Shown here: one piece after another, positions 1 to 7,177 of the stretch | Numbering within the stretch: position 1 is the first letter of the stretch | Layout: each line of letters begins with the position of its first letter | Assembly (NCBI GenBank): GCA_012515695.1 | Contig: JAAYXX010000148.1 | Location: 1 to 13,343, forward strand | Length of the DNA stretch: 13,343 nt | Reading direction: 5' to 3' | Source of the DNA: Chloroflexota bacterium | GTDB taxonomy: Bacteria; Chloroflexota; Anaerolineae; UBA1429 | Notes under the pieces: generated by a model | Seen by the model: the letters and a program-made list of their open reading frames with translations, nothing else | Databases searched by the model: none | Told to the model about the DNA's origin: nothing | Program-made: the position numbers and the translations under genes

Positions 1-225
1 TCACCCCCGACCTACGGTCGCACCCTCTGGTCCTGGCGCGCACGCCGCCTTTGCCCCCTTGGGAGAAGGCGGCATACATGCCGGTGCGGCATACATGGCG
101 CGGATGAGGGCATCCCCCTTATGGCCGATTCCCCATCTGCTGCCGAGCCGCAGCCAAAGATACGTATAATGGTAAGCCCAGGAGGCGAGGGAGCCAGCGG
201 CGCTCCGGGATAGTGCGGGGTTTTG
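1..225. other. Gene-free left edge with small repeats
   Basis: I see no supportable gene here; the one minus-strand reading frame (12-269) has no ribosome site and a low-complexity, proline/arginine-rich product. What can be seen is a hairpin at 44-73 (outer arms GCCGCCTT 44-51 and AAGGCGGC 66-73, an inner CCC/GGG pairing, no T-run after it), a 12-bp direct repeat GCGGCATACATG at 69-80 and 86-97 (period 17), an overlapping inverted repeat ATGCCG/CGGCAT (78-83/87-92), and a small GGATG/CATCC stem (102-115). A TATAAT at 165-170 lacks a good -35. The 44-73 hairpin could be the 3' end of a gene outside the window, but this cannot be shown. Confidence 0.5.
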
Positions 226-234
226 TGGTATAAT
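226..234 (+). promoter_or_regulatory. Extended -10 promoter for the FemX-like gene
   Basis: A perfect TATAAT (229-234) is preceded by TGG at 226-228, giving the TGN extended -10 form that can work without a good -35. The bases at the -35 position (about 206-211) do not resemble TTGACA. Transcription would start near 241, leaving a leader of about 34 nt before the ATG at 275. The position fits, but no experimental signal is available. Confidence 0.55.
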
Positions 235-274
235 AGCGGCTGTTCATGTTGCCAGCCTGGAAGGATCATGTCGC

Positions 275-1312
275 ATGCGTATTCTGGAATCCATCGAATC
301 TACATTCCCCGCCCCCGAAGCCTGGGACCGCCTAGTGGCCCAAGACCCTCGTGGCCACCTGTTGCAGACCTGGGCCTGGGGCGAACTCAAGGGGGCGTTT
401 GGCTGGTCGCCGGTGCGGCTGGCTGTGGAGCAAGATGGCGCTCTGGTGGCCGGGGCGCAGGTACTCTACCGCAAGGTTGGGCCGTTGAGCATGGCCTATA
501 TCCCCAAGGGGCCGGTGTTCCTGGCCGACGACCCGGCGGTGGCCGACGCGTTATGGCAGGCTGTCCATCGCCGCTCCCGCCGCATGGGCGCAGTGGCCCT
601 CAAGGTCGAGCCAGAAGCCCGCGACGAGCAGCAGGAGCAGCATGCCTGGTTTCGGGCACACGGCTGGGGCGAGGCGCAGCCCATCCAACCCCGGCGCACT
701 GTGCATGTGCCCCTGGATGCCGAGGAAGACGCTATCCTGGCCCGCATGAAGCCCAAATGGCGCTACAACATCCGGCTCTCGGCGCGCAAAGGGGTAGAGG
801 TGCGCGAGGTGGGCGAGGAGGGGATGCCCGTCTTTTACGCGCTGATGCAGGAAACCGGCCAGCGAGACCGCTTTGCCATCCACAGCCTGGAATATTACCG
901 GCGGGCGCTCACGCTGTTCGCTCCGCTGGATCGGGTGCGGCTGTACCTGGCCTATTATGAGGAGCAACCGCTGGCCGGGCTGATGGCCTATGCCTTTAAC
1001 CAGCAGGCGTATTATATGTTTGGCGCGTCTTCTAACGAGCGCCGCGAGTTGATGCCGAACCACCAATTGCAGTGGCGGGCCATGCAGTGGGCCAAGGCGC
1101 AGGGCGCGCTGCTTTACGACCTGTGGGGCATCACAGACGAGGACCCGGACTCGCCGACTGCCGACCTGGAGGGGGTGCAGCGTTTCAAGCTGGGATTTGG
1201 CGGGGAGGTCGTCCGATATGTGGGCGCGTACGACCGTGTCTATTCCAGGCCGCTTTACGCCCTGCTCAACCGGTTGTGGGCCATGCGCCGGGCCAGGGCG
1301 GGCGGCAACTAG
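275..1312 (+). CDS. FemX/FemAB-like peptidoglycan aminoacyltransferase
   Basis: Probable lipid II:amino-acid transferase of the FemABX family. These enzymes use aminoacyl-tRNA to add interpeptide-bridge residues to peptidoglycan precursors at the cytoplasmic face of the membrane. The 345-aa product has the two GNAT-like halves of the family. Diagnostic stretches are QTWAWGELK (31-39), the basic MKPKWRYNIRLSARKG run (158-173), the YYMFGASSNERR segment (246-257), the aromatic LLYDLWGI (279-286) and the terminal FKLGFGG (304-310) followed by VxYxGxYD. No signal peptide or membrane segment is visible, as usual. The ATG at 275 follows GGAAGGA (259-265) at 9 nt. The stop codon overlaps the stop of the convergent glycosyltransferase gene. 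The bridge residue added cannot be read from sequence. Lysine-rich coiled-coil insertions of tRNA-synthetase-like Fem proteins are absent. Confidence 0.85.
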   Translation: MRILESIESTFPAPEAWDRLVAQDPRGHLLQTWAWGELKGAFGWSPVRLAVEQDGALVAGAQVLYRKVGPLSMAYIPKGPVFLADDPAVADALWQAVHRRSRRMGAVALKVEPEARDEQQEQHAWFRAHGWGEAQPIQPRRTVHVPLDAEEDAILARMKPKWRYNIRLSARKGVEVREVGEEGMPVFYALMQETGQRDRFAIHSLEYYRRALTLFAPLDRVRLYLAYYEEQPLAGLMAYAFNQQAYYMFGASSNERRELMPNHQLQWRAMQWAKAQGALLYDLWGITDEDPDSPTADLEGVQRFKLGFGGEVVRYVGAYDRVYSRPLYALLNRLWAMRRARAGGN

Positions 1313-2640
1313 GTCGCCTGCTCGTCGCACGTTCTCCGGCGACTGCCCCGCGCCGCTCCCACCCCGGCGGGTGCTGCATAATCGGGGATCAGTTCGCGAT
1401 ACAGTTGCTCGATGTCGTCGGCCACAATATCCCAGCTATAGCTTTCGGCCACTTGCAGGGCGCGGTGCCCCAGCCGTCGCCGCAAGCACGAGTTGGTGAG
1501 CACCAGTTCCAGCTTTTCCGCCAGCGCCTTGGGGTTCTTTTCTGGAACCAGGAAGCCGGTCTCGCCATCGCGCACGGTGTAGGTCAATCCCCCGACCCGC
1601 GAGGCAATCACCGGCGTGCCGCAGGCCATCGCTTCCAGGGCCACCATGCCAAACGACTCGTATAGCGAGGGCATGACGCAGGCTTCGCTGGCGGCATAGT
1701 AATAGGGCAGCTCTTCTTGCGAGCGCGGCCCGACAAATAGCACCAGATCATCCAGGCCGAGTTCCTGGCGCACTTCTTGCAGGCACTTGGGGTCGGATAG
1801 AGCCTCCATGTGGCTCTCGTAATCGCCGCCGATCACCGCCAGGCTGAGGTCTTTGGCCCGCCAGGGCTTGAGCCGTCGGCTCAACTCGCACATGGCCTCC
1901 AGCAGCACGTTCAGCCCCTTGACCGGGTCCAGCCGTCCCACAAACAGCAACAGGCGTCGTTCCGGTGGCACGCCCACTCGTCGGCGGGCCTCCTGTTGGT
2001 CTATAGGGCGGAACAAGTCCAGGTTCACGCCGCACGGGGCGACGACGATCTTGCCCTCGTCTACCTGGTACAGGTCGAGCATCTGCTGCCGATCCAGAGG
2101 GGTGGCCGCCACGATCCGGTCGGCGAATTCCATGATCTCTTGCTCCACAGCCGCCCGGTTGGCAGCTTCGCGGTCTTCTGGGCCGGGCGCGACGCTATCC
2201 TTCATTTTGCCCAGCGTGTGGAACATATGCACGATGGGAAGATGCCAGTCACGTTGTAGCTCTCGGGCCACCCATCCCGACAGCCAGTAATGGCTATGGA
2301 TAATATCGTACGTCAGGTTTTGCTCGGCGCAGAACTCGCGCACGCCTTGCACAAATTCGGGCAGGTATTGGAACACCTGACGGCGATCTAGTTTGTCTGG
2401 CGGACCCGCCGGAATGTGGATGACCCGGCAATTGGAATCGAGCAGAGGCTGTACGCGGGGCGCGTCGGGGGATTGTTGGCGGGTGAACACATCCACTTGC
2501 CAGCTGCGCAAGCCGAGATGTCGCGCCAACTCGCGCACATAGACGTTCATCCCTCCCGTGTCCTTGCCGCCCAACGCGGCCAGAGGGGAGGTATGCATAC
2601 TAAGCATAGCTACTCGGCCAGCGGCCACTTGGCCTGCCAT
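1309..2640 (-). CDS. GT4 glycosyltransferase, MshA/sucrose-phosphate-synthase-like
   Basis: Retaining GT-B glycosyltransferase of family GT4, 443 aa, cytosolic or membrane-peripheral. The N-terminal acceptor domain carries HTSPL (16-20) and GGMNVYVREL (29-38), the pattern seen in MshA (GlcNAc to inositol-phosphate) and related enzymes, plus the HSHYW block (116-119). The C-terminal nucleotide-sugar domain has VGRLDPVKG (234-242) and the EX7E motif (E328 and E336 in YESFGMVALE), followed by GTPVIASRVGGL (341-352). The ATG at 2640 follows GAGGTG (2649-2654) at 8 nt. The gene lies 101 bp downstream of gap, behind a strong hairpin. MshA function is not proven: no mycothiol partner gene is in the window, and many bacteria use such enzymes for glycolipids or sugar phosphates. 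The last 25 residues are a variable basic tail. Confidence 0.85.
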   Translation of the reverse strand: MAGQVAAGRVAMLSMHTSPLAALGGKDTGGMNVYVRELARHLGLRSWQVDVFTRQQSPDAPRVQPLLDSNCRVIHIPAGPPDKLDRRQVFQYLPEFVQGVREFCAEQNLTYDIIHSHYWLSGWVARELQRDWHLPIVHMFHTLGKMKDSVAPGPEDREAANRAAVEQEIMEFADRIVAATPLDRQQMLDLYQVDEGKIVVAPCGVNLDLFRPIDQQEARRRVGVPPERRLLLFVGRLDPVKGLNVLLEAMCELSRRLKPWRAKDLSLAVIGGDYESHMEALSDPKCLQEVRQELGLDDLVLFVGPRSQEELPYYYAASEACVMPSLYESFGMVALEAMACGTPVIASRVGGLTYTVRDGETGFLVPEKNPKALAEKLELVLTNSCLRRRLGHRALQVAESYSWDIVADDIEQLYRELIPDYAAPAGVGAARGSRRRTCDEQAT

Positions 2641-2660
2641 CTATCTATCACCTCACAATC

Positions 2661-2693
2661 CAAGGGGGATGGACCATTGATCCATCCCCCTTG
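2661..2693 (-). terminator. 13-bp perfect hairpin between gap and the glycosyltransferase
   Basis: The arms CAAGGGGGATGGA (2661-2673) and TCCATCCCCCTTG (2681-2693) pair perfectly over 13 bp around a 7-nt loop. For gap transcription (minus strand) it lies 49 nt past the stop codon and would end or attenuate the message. However, the bases after it on that strand are GATTGTGAGG, not a T-run, so it is either a non-canonical terminator, an RNA 3'-end stabiliser, or a control element for the glycosyltransferase. Its lower end is only 6 nt from that gene's ribosome-binding site. A weaker CAGCCC/GGGCTG stem (2713-2718/2734-2739) lies between it and the gap stop. Confidence 0.6.
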
Positions 2694-2741
2694 ATATTCG
2701 TTTTCCGTGTTTCAGCCCTATTCGGGGCCGAGCGGGCTGGG

Positions 2742-3755
2742 CTAGAGGCCCTTGCGCGCCATATAGTTGATCAGATCGGCGATACGGTTCGAGTAACCCC
2801 ATTCGTTATCGTACCAGCTCACGACCTTGACCATCTTGTCGCCCAGGATCATGCAGGAATCCGCGTCGATAATGCTAGAGCGGGTATCGCCCTTGAAATC
2901 CATGGACACCAGCGGCTCGTGCGATACGCCCAGGATGCCCTTCATGGGGCCAGCCGCGGCCTCGTCAAAGGCAGCGATGAGGGCGTCGAGCGAGCAGGGC
3001 TTTTCCAGGTTCGCCACAAAGTCCACGATAGAGACGGTGGGCGTGGGAACGCGCAGCGCAAAGCCGTCGAACTTGCCCTTGAGCGAAGGGATCACCAGGG
3101 CCACAGCCTTGGCGGCGCCCGTCGTCGTGGGGATGATGTTCAGAGCGGCGGCGCGAGCGCGGCGCGGGTCCTTGTGCGGCAGGTCGATCAGCCGCTGGTC
3201 GCCGGTGTACGAGTGCACCGTGGTCATCATGCCCTGGATGATGCCCCACTTGTCGTTGACCACCTTGGCCGCGGGGGCCAGGCAGTTCGTCGTGCAGGAG
3301 GCGTTGGAAATGATGGTGTGCTTGGCGGGGTCATAGTCCTGCTCGTTCACACCCATCACAATGGTGATGTCCTCGCCCTTGGCGGGGGCGCTGATGACCA
3401 CCTTCTTCGCGCCTGCCTTCAGGTGGGCGCTGGCCTTGTCCGCGCTGGTGAACACGCCCGTCGACTCGACGACAATGTCCGCGCCAATGTCGCCCCAGGG
3501 GATCTCGGATGGGTCACGCTTGGCAAAGAACTTGGTCTCTTTGCCATTAATGATCAGGCTGTCTTCCGTAGTCTCTATAGACCCCTGGAAGATGCCATAC
3601 ACAGAGTCATAACGCAGCAACAGCGCGAAATCGCTGGGGGTGAACAGGTCATTGATACCCACGACCTCGATGCTGTCTGCATAGTTTTCGACGATGGCTT
3701 TGAACGCCTGTCTTCCGATCCGACCGAAACCGTTGATCCCAACCTTGATTGCCAT
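2742..3755 (-). CDS. gap: Type I glyceraldehyde-3-phosphate dehydrogenase
   Basis: Cytosolic tetrameric enzyme that interconverts glyceraldehyde-3-phosphate and 1,3-bisphosphoglycerate with NAD+ and phosphate, in glycolysis and gluconeogenesis. The 337-aa length is typical. Visible signatures are the Rossmann NGFGRIGRQ (8-16), Asp36 after the second strand (favouring NAD), the active-site SNASCTTNC with Cys154, and the C-terminal SWYDNEWGYSNR. I chose ATG 3755, which gives the canonical MAIKVGING start and has GAAAGGAG (3763-3770) 7 nt upstream; an in-frame TTG at 3779 would put that ribosome site inside the gene. It lies between yvcK and the glycosyltransferase on the same strand. I see no convincing promoter directly upstream; a TTGGCA near 3795-3800 lacks a -10 partner. 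Transcription may come through the hairpin array from yvcK. Confidence 0.97.
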   Translation of the reverse strand: MAIKVGINGFGRIGRQAFKAIVENYADSIEVVGINDLFTPSDFALLLRYDSVYGIFQGSIETTEDSLIINGKETKFFAKRDPSEIPWGDIGADIVVESTGVFTSADKASAHLKAGAKKVVISAPAKGEDITIVMGVNEQDYDPAKHTIISNASCTTNCLAPAAKVVNDKWGIIQGMMTTVHSYTGDQRLIDLPHKDPRRARAAALNIIPTTTGAAKAVALVIPSLKGKFDGFALRVPTPTVSIVDFVANLEKPCSLDALIAAFDEAAAGPMKGILGVSHEPLVSMDFKGDTRSSIIDADSCMILGDKMVKVVSWYDNEWGYSNRIADLINYMARKGL

Positions 3756-3879
3756 TGCAAAACTCCTTTCGTGATGCAAAACTTGCGTTGTGCTGCCAAG
3801 CAGAACACGCTTTACCCACTGGCCAGCCGTCGGCAGGTAGCCTCGCTGGCCTCCGTTGGCGCATCAGCCTCCGCGGAGA

Positions 3880-3958
3880 CGCTCGCCCGTGAGGGCGCTC
3901 TCGTGAGCGGCGCTCTCGTGAGCGGCACTCCCTTGTGAGCGGCGCTCATCGGTGAGCG
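3880..3958. repeat. Tandem array of short CGCTC/GAGCG hairpin units
   Basis: Five head-to-tail units of 15-17 nt lie between gap and yvcK: 3880-3895, 3896-3910, 3911-3925, 3926-3942 and 3943-3958. The second and third are identical (CGCTCTCGTGAGCGG). Each unit is itself an inverted repeat, CGCTC - 4 to 6 nt - GAGCG, with small changes (GAGGG in unit 1, CACTC in unit 4), so the RNA of either strand could form a row of small stems. The last unit runs over the yvcK stop codon. A separate palindrome CTCCGCGGAG (3869-3878) sits just before the array. Confidence 0.75.
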
Positions 3959-5244
3959 TAGTATAGGCGCATGAGAGCAGTCGCGAGCTTTTCCGGATCA
4001 TGACGCCACGGGAGTTCCTTATCTACCAGGTTCTCCAGGACTAACCGGAAGCGATCCGCGCCATCACAGGTGGGTTGCACCATGGTGCTCCCCGATTGGG
4101 GAGGCAAGCTGAACTCGGTATTCGAGTTGGCCAGCACATAGTCACAAAACCCAACACTCAGATGCGCGCACAATGCGCGCACGTGATCGCCCACATCATA
4201 CCCATCTGTCTCACCGGGCTGGGTAGCCACGTTGCAGATGAATACTTTGATGCCCCGGCAAGCTCTCACCGCGTTGTTAATATCGGAAACCAGTAAATTG
4301 GGCAGAAGGCTCGTGTATAGACTGCCCGGCCCCAGCACGATCATGTCGGCGCTCAAGATAGCCCGAATGGCCTCCGGGTAGCCCCTGGCGGTACTGGGCT
4401 GCAAGTAGACCCGCTCGACGATTCCCCCTGCTTTGGCAATCTGCGACTGGCCGTAGACCATCACGGGTGCTGCTGTGGGGTCTGACCGAGGGCGGACTTC
4501 GGCACACAGGACCACGTTTTCCAGCGAAGAGGGCAAGATGCGGCCTTGCACGGCCAACACACGACTCACCTCGCTGATGGCGCTTTCAAAGCTGCCTGTA
4601 ATCTCGGCCATTGCCGCGATGAACAGGTTGCCAAAGGCGTGTCCATCCAGGCCCGTTCCGCGTCCAAAGCGATATTGGAACAACTGCGTCATGAGCGGTT
4701 CGGCACGAGCCAGCGCCGCGATGCAGTTTCGCAGGTCGCCCGGCGGGAGCAGGCCCATCTCTTTGCGTAGAACCCCCGAACTGCCGCCATCATCGGCCAC
4801 GGTGACGATGGCCGTCAGGTTATTGGTATGGTTCTTTAGGCCGCGCAGCAGGGTAGAGAGGCCATGACCTCCGCCCAGGACGACGATATGCGGCCCTGTC
4901 CCGTAATGCGGGCGCGGCGGGGAATTCACCTGACGCGCCTCTGCGGGCAGCGCGAGCGTCGCCGCCGAGGCGAGCGAGCGATTTAACTTGTAAAAGGCGG
5001 CTCCGATGCAGCCAAGACCTGTCGTTGCAAAGAGCAGTGCGCGAAACCAGCGAGGGAGAAACTGCAAGGTGATGTAGTAGAGCGGTTCCGGTAAGGGCTG
5101 TTGCCGGTAGATCATCACCAGCAGATACGCGAGACCAATGCTCAACGCGGCGACCCCTGCCACGAGCAGCAGGACCCACCGCTTTACGCCCAGTCCGGGA
5201 TGTAGCCAACGGGTTCCCGGCCACTTCCTCAGAAGAGGACGCAT
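3946..5244 (-). CDS. yvcK: YvcK/CofD-like gluconeogenesis factor with membrane anchor
   Basis: Member of the YvcK (CofD-like) family. In Bacillus these proteins are needed for growth on gluconeogenic carbon sources and for cell shape, and they bind UDP-GlcNAc. The core domain (about 118-432) shows VVLGGGHGLSTLL (121-133), ADDGGSSGVLR (150-160), LPPGDLRN (166-173), HAFGN (202-206), LGPGSLYTS (304-312) and CNVATQPGET (337-346). At 432 aa it is about 110 residues longer than the soluble family members. The extra N-terminus has two hydrophobic segments (about 22-46 and 66-86), so the core is probably tethered to the membrane. The glycine loop reads GGGHG where GGGTG is usual. The ATG at 5244 follows AAAGGGAG (5253-5260) at 8 nt, behind a strong promoter. 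Downstream on the same strand is gap. Biochemical activity is not established for the family. Confidence 0.92.
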   Translation of the reverse strand: MRPLLRKWPGTRWLHPGLGVKRWVLLLVAGVAALSIGLAYLLVMIYRQQPLPEPLYYITLQFLPRWFRALLFATTGLGCIGAAFYKLNRSLASAATLALPAEARQVNSPPRPHYGTGPHIVVLGGGHGLSTLLRGLKNHTNNLTAIVTVADDGGSSGVLRKEMGLLPPGDLRNCIAALARAEPLMTQLFQYRFGRGTGLDGHAFGNLFIAAMAEITGSFESAISEVSRVLAVQGRILPSSLENVVLCAEVRPRSDPTAAPVMVYGQSQIAKAGGIVERVYLQPSTARGYPEAIRAILSADMIVLGPGSLYTSLLPNLLVSDINNAVRACRGIKVFICNVATQPGETDGYDVGDHVRALCAHLSVGFCDYVLANSNTEFSLPPQSGSTMVQPTCDGADRFRLVLENLVDKELPWRHDPEKLATALMRLYYAHR

Positions 5245-5278
5245 CGCTTATACTCCCTTTCTATCGGAAGCCACGGCA

Positions 5279-5307
5279 AGTATAATGTATCTGAAAATGC
5301 AAGTCAA
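5279..5307 (-). promoter_or_regulatory. Strong sigma-70-type promoter for yvcK
   Basis: On the minus strand TTGACT (5302-5307) and TATACT (5279-5284) are separated by exactly 17 bp, each hexamer one base off consensus. The start would fall near 5272, giving a leader of about 28 nt that contains the AAAGGGAG ribosome site. The -35 lies only 3 bp past the T-run of the upstream gene's terminator, so the two units are tightly packed and separately transcribed. Confidence 0.8.
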
Positions 5308-5310
5308 GGG

Positions 5311-5333
5311 AAAATTCGGCTGAACGAGCCGAA
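5311..5333 (-). terminator. Rho-independent terminator of the RACE-like gene
   Basis: Arms TTCGGCT (5315-5321) and AGCCGAA (5327-5333) form a 7-bp stem with a 5-nt loop, 18 nt beyond the stop codon at 5351. On the minus strand the stem is followed by TTTT (5311-5314). It separates this gene from the yvcK promoter directly downstream. Confidence 0.7.
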
Positions 5334-5350
5334 AGGGCGGCAATGCTTGG

Positions 5351-7177
5351 CTAGAACAGCATCGCCTCGGCGAATTGCTCTTGGAAATCGGGCCGCCCCG
5401 ATAGCTCCAGGTATTCGACATTCCGCAGGATTTCCGTGGCTTCGTTGCGGGCGCCCACAGACAGCAGCGCCATCTTGGCCCCAGAGCCTGCGGCATTCCC
5501 CACCGGCACGATCTGCGCCTGCGGAAAGTCGGGGATCAGCCCGATAGCCAGGGCGCTTTCGGGCTTGATATAGTTGCCGAATGCCCCCGCCAGATAGACG
5601 TACTTGACGTCCGATGGGCCAATGCCCAGTTTTTTCATCAGGATTTCGATTCCGGCCCGGATAGCGCCCTTGGCAAGCTGTAGCTCGCGCACATCCCGCT
5701 GGGTGACGCGCACCGTTCGCCCGGCGGCCCCTTCGCTGGGGCGCACCAGCTCGAACACGCGCTGCCTGCCCTCCTGCACGATGCGCTCGGCCAGCTTGTG
5801 CTGGCCGTTCTGATTCAGCGTTTCGCTGTCTTGCATCATGCCAGTCGAGTCGATAACGCCCGCCCGCAGCATCTCGGCGATCAAATCCACCAGCCCCGAC
5901 CCGCAGATGCCACGCGGGGCGCTATCGCCGATGGCGTGCCAGTGGACATCACCGTCTATTTTGACCGTGTCGATGGCTCCGCCCGCCGCGCGCATGCCGC
6001 AGCTCAACTGTGCGCCCTCAAACGCCGGGCCAGCCGCCGTGGAGCAGGTAATCAACCGTTGGCGCGATCCCAGGGCCATTTCGCCGTTGGTGCCAATGTC
6101 AATAGCCAGGGCCACATCATCTTGCAGGTACATGCCGGTGGACAGGATCACGCCCACCGTGTCAGCGCCCACCCAGCCCGCGATATTGGGCAGCACCCAC
6201 ACATGCGCGTCGGGGTGGATCGCCAGGCCCAGCTCGTGCGCGGCCACCCGCATGGCGTCTACGACGGCGGGCACATAAGGCGCGCGGGCCAGCGCGGAGG
6301 GGCTGATGCCCAGGAACAGGTGGTACATGGTGGTGTTGCCCACCAGGCACATGCCATAGATGTTTTGCGCCGACACGCCCGCCATGCGCGTGGTTTCGGC
6401 GATAATCGTATTGAGTGCCTTGATAAGCTCGCTTTGCAGCGTTTCCAGCCCCGTGGGGTCGTTAGTGGCGAAATCAATGCGCGATACCACGTCATCGCCA
6501 TAGCGGGTCTGGGGGTTCAACAGGGAAGAGACGGCCAACTGCTGGCCGGTCTCCAGGTCCATCAAATAGCCCACGACGGTGGTGGAGCCAATGTCCACAG
6601 CGACGCCCAGCACACGCGGAGGGGCGTCTCCGGCGTGAACGTCAATCACCTGGTCGTCCGCAGCGATCAAGGTGAGGTTGCCTTGTTGGTCGCGCAAAGC
6701 AAAGGGCAGTTGGCGCAACGCGCGCAGGGTAGGGGTCAGCTTGTGGTGAGCGGCCTCCCATGCGCGGCGCACGTTGGTCAGGTCGGGGGTCTGGTCTTCT
6801 AGCGTGGCTTCGGGAACCTGAAGCGGGTGGCGCTTGACCCAGGGATGCAGCACAAAGGGGCGGACAGTGCCTTCGGATAGGATGCTCACGCGAGAGACGC
6901 GAGACTCTTCCGGGACGACGACCTCGACATCGCCCGCAACCACAGCCTGGCAGGCCAGTCGGTATCCATTCTGCAACTCGTCCGCGGTGAGCTTTTTCTG
7001 CTCTTCTTCGGTGAGCGGCTTTAACTCGCCGGAGGCGATCACCTTGCATTTGGCGCAAGTGCCCCGTCCCCCGCAGACGGCTTCGATCTCGACGCCAGCG
7101 GCGATGGCCGCCGCCAGTAGCGTCTTTCCGGCTTCTACCTGGGTGATCACTCCGAAAGGCTCAAATCTAACCCTCAT
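5351..7177 (-). CDS. RACE-type corrinoid-activating ferredoxin/ASKHA protein
   Basis: Probable reductive activator of corrinoid-dependent enzymes (DUF4445/ASKHA family). Such proteins use a [2Fe-2S] cluster and ATP to reduce inactive Co(II) corrinoid back to Co(I) in methyltransferase systems. The N-terminal plant-type ferredoxin domain has Cys35, 41, 44 and 76 (CX5CX2CX31C). A linker follows. The ASKHA domain has VAVDIGSTT (192-200), LVGNTTMYH (278-286), AIDIGTNGEM (358-367), GICGSGLVDL (423-432), LAGAFGN (529-535) and GNAAGSGAKMAL (560-571). I prefer ATG 7177 (608 aa), which has GGAGGT (7189-7194) at 11 nt. ATG 7225 (624 aa) has no good ribosome site and would add a His-rich 16-residue tail inside the methyltransferase gene. 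The chosen start overlaps the upstream stop by 11 nt. No corrinoid protein or corrinoid methyltransferase lies in the window, so the partner is unknown. Confidence 0.88.
   Translation of the reverse strand: MRVRFEPFGVITQVEAGKTLLAAAIAAGVEIEAVCGGRGTCAKCKVIASGELKPLTEEEQKKLTADELQNGYRLACQAVVAGDVEVVVPEESRVSRVSILSEGTVRPFVLHPWVKRHPLQVPEATLEDQTPDLTNVRRAWEAAHHKLTPTLRALRQLPFALRDQQGNLTLIAADDQVIDVHAGDAPPRVLGVAVDIGSTTVVGYLMDLETGQQLAVSSLLNPQTRYGDDVVSRIDFATNDPTGLETLQSELIKALNTIIAETTRMAGVSAQNIYGMCLVGNTTMYHLFLGISPSALARAPYVPAVVDAMRVAAHELGLAIHPDAHVWVLPNIAGWVGADTVGVILSTGMYLQDDVALAIDIGTNGEMALGSRQRLITCSTAAGPAFEGAQLSCGMRAAGGAIDTVKIDGDVHWHAIGDSAPRGICGSGLVDLIAEMLRAGVIDSTGMMQDSETLNQNGQHKLAERIVQEGRQRVFELVRPSEGAAGRTVRVTQRDVRELQLAKGAIRAGIEILMKKLGIGPSDVKYVYLAGAFGNYIKPESALAIGLIPDFPQAQIVPVGNAAGSGAKMALLSVGARNEATEILRNVEYLELSGRPDFQEQFAEAMLF

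Noticed and set aside
165..170. TATAAT as a second promoter for the FemX-like gene
   Set aside because: No -35-like hexamer at 16-18 bp and no TG extension; the TATAAT at 229-234 is better placed and has the extended -10.
551..1330. 259-residue minus-strand frame opposite the FemX-like gene
   Set aside because: Complementary shadow of a gene with clear Fem motifs; composition is Arg/His/Gln-rich and motif-free.
2691..3938. 415-residue open frame on the plus strand across gap
   Set aside because: It is antisense to a clear GAPDH gene; the product is a His/Val/Ala-rich translation with no motif, and it has no ribosome site.
3880..3958. CRISPR array
   Set aside because: Units are 15-17 nt and directly adjacent, with no spacers of 25-40 nt and no cas genes nearby.
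5798..6802. 334-residue plus-strand frame inside the RACE-like gene
   Set aside because: A long shadow frame in GC-rich DNA opposite a well-conserved ASKHA domain; no family motif seen.
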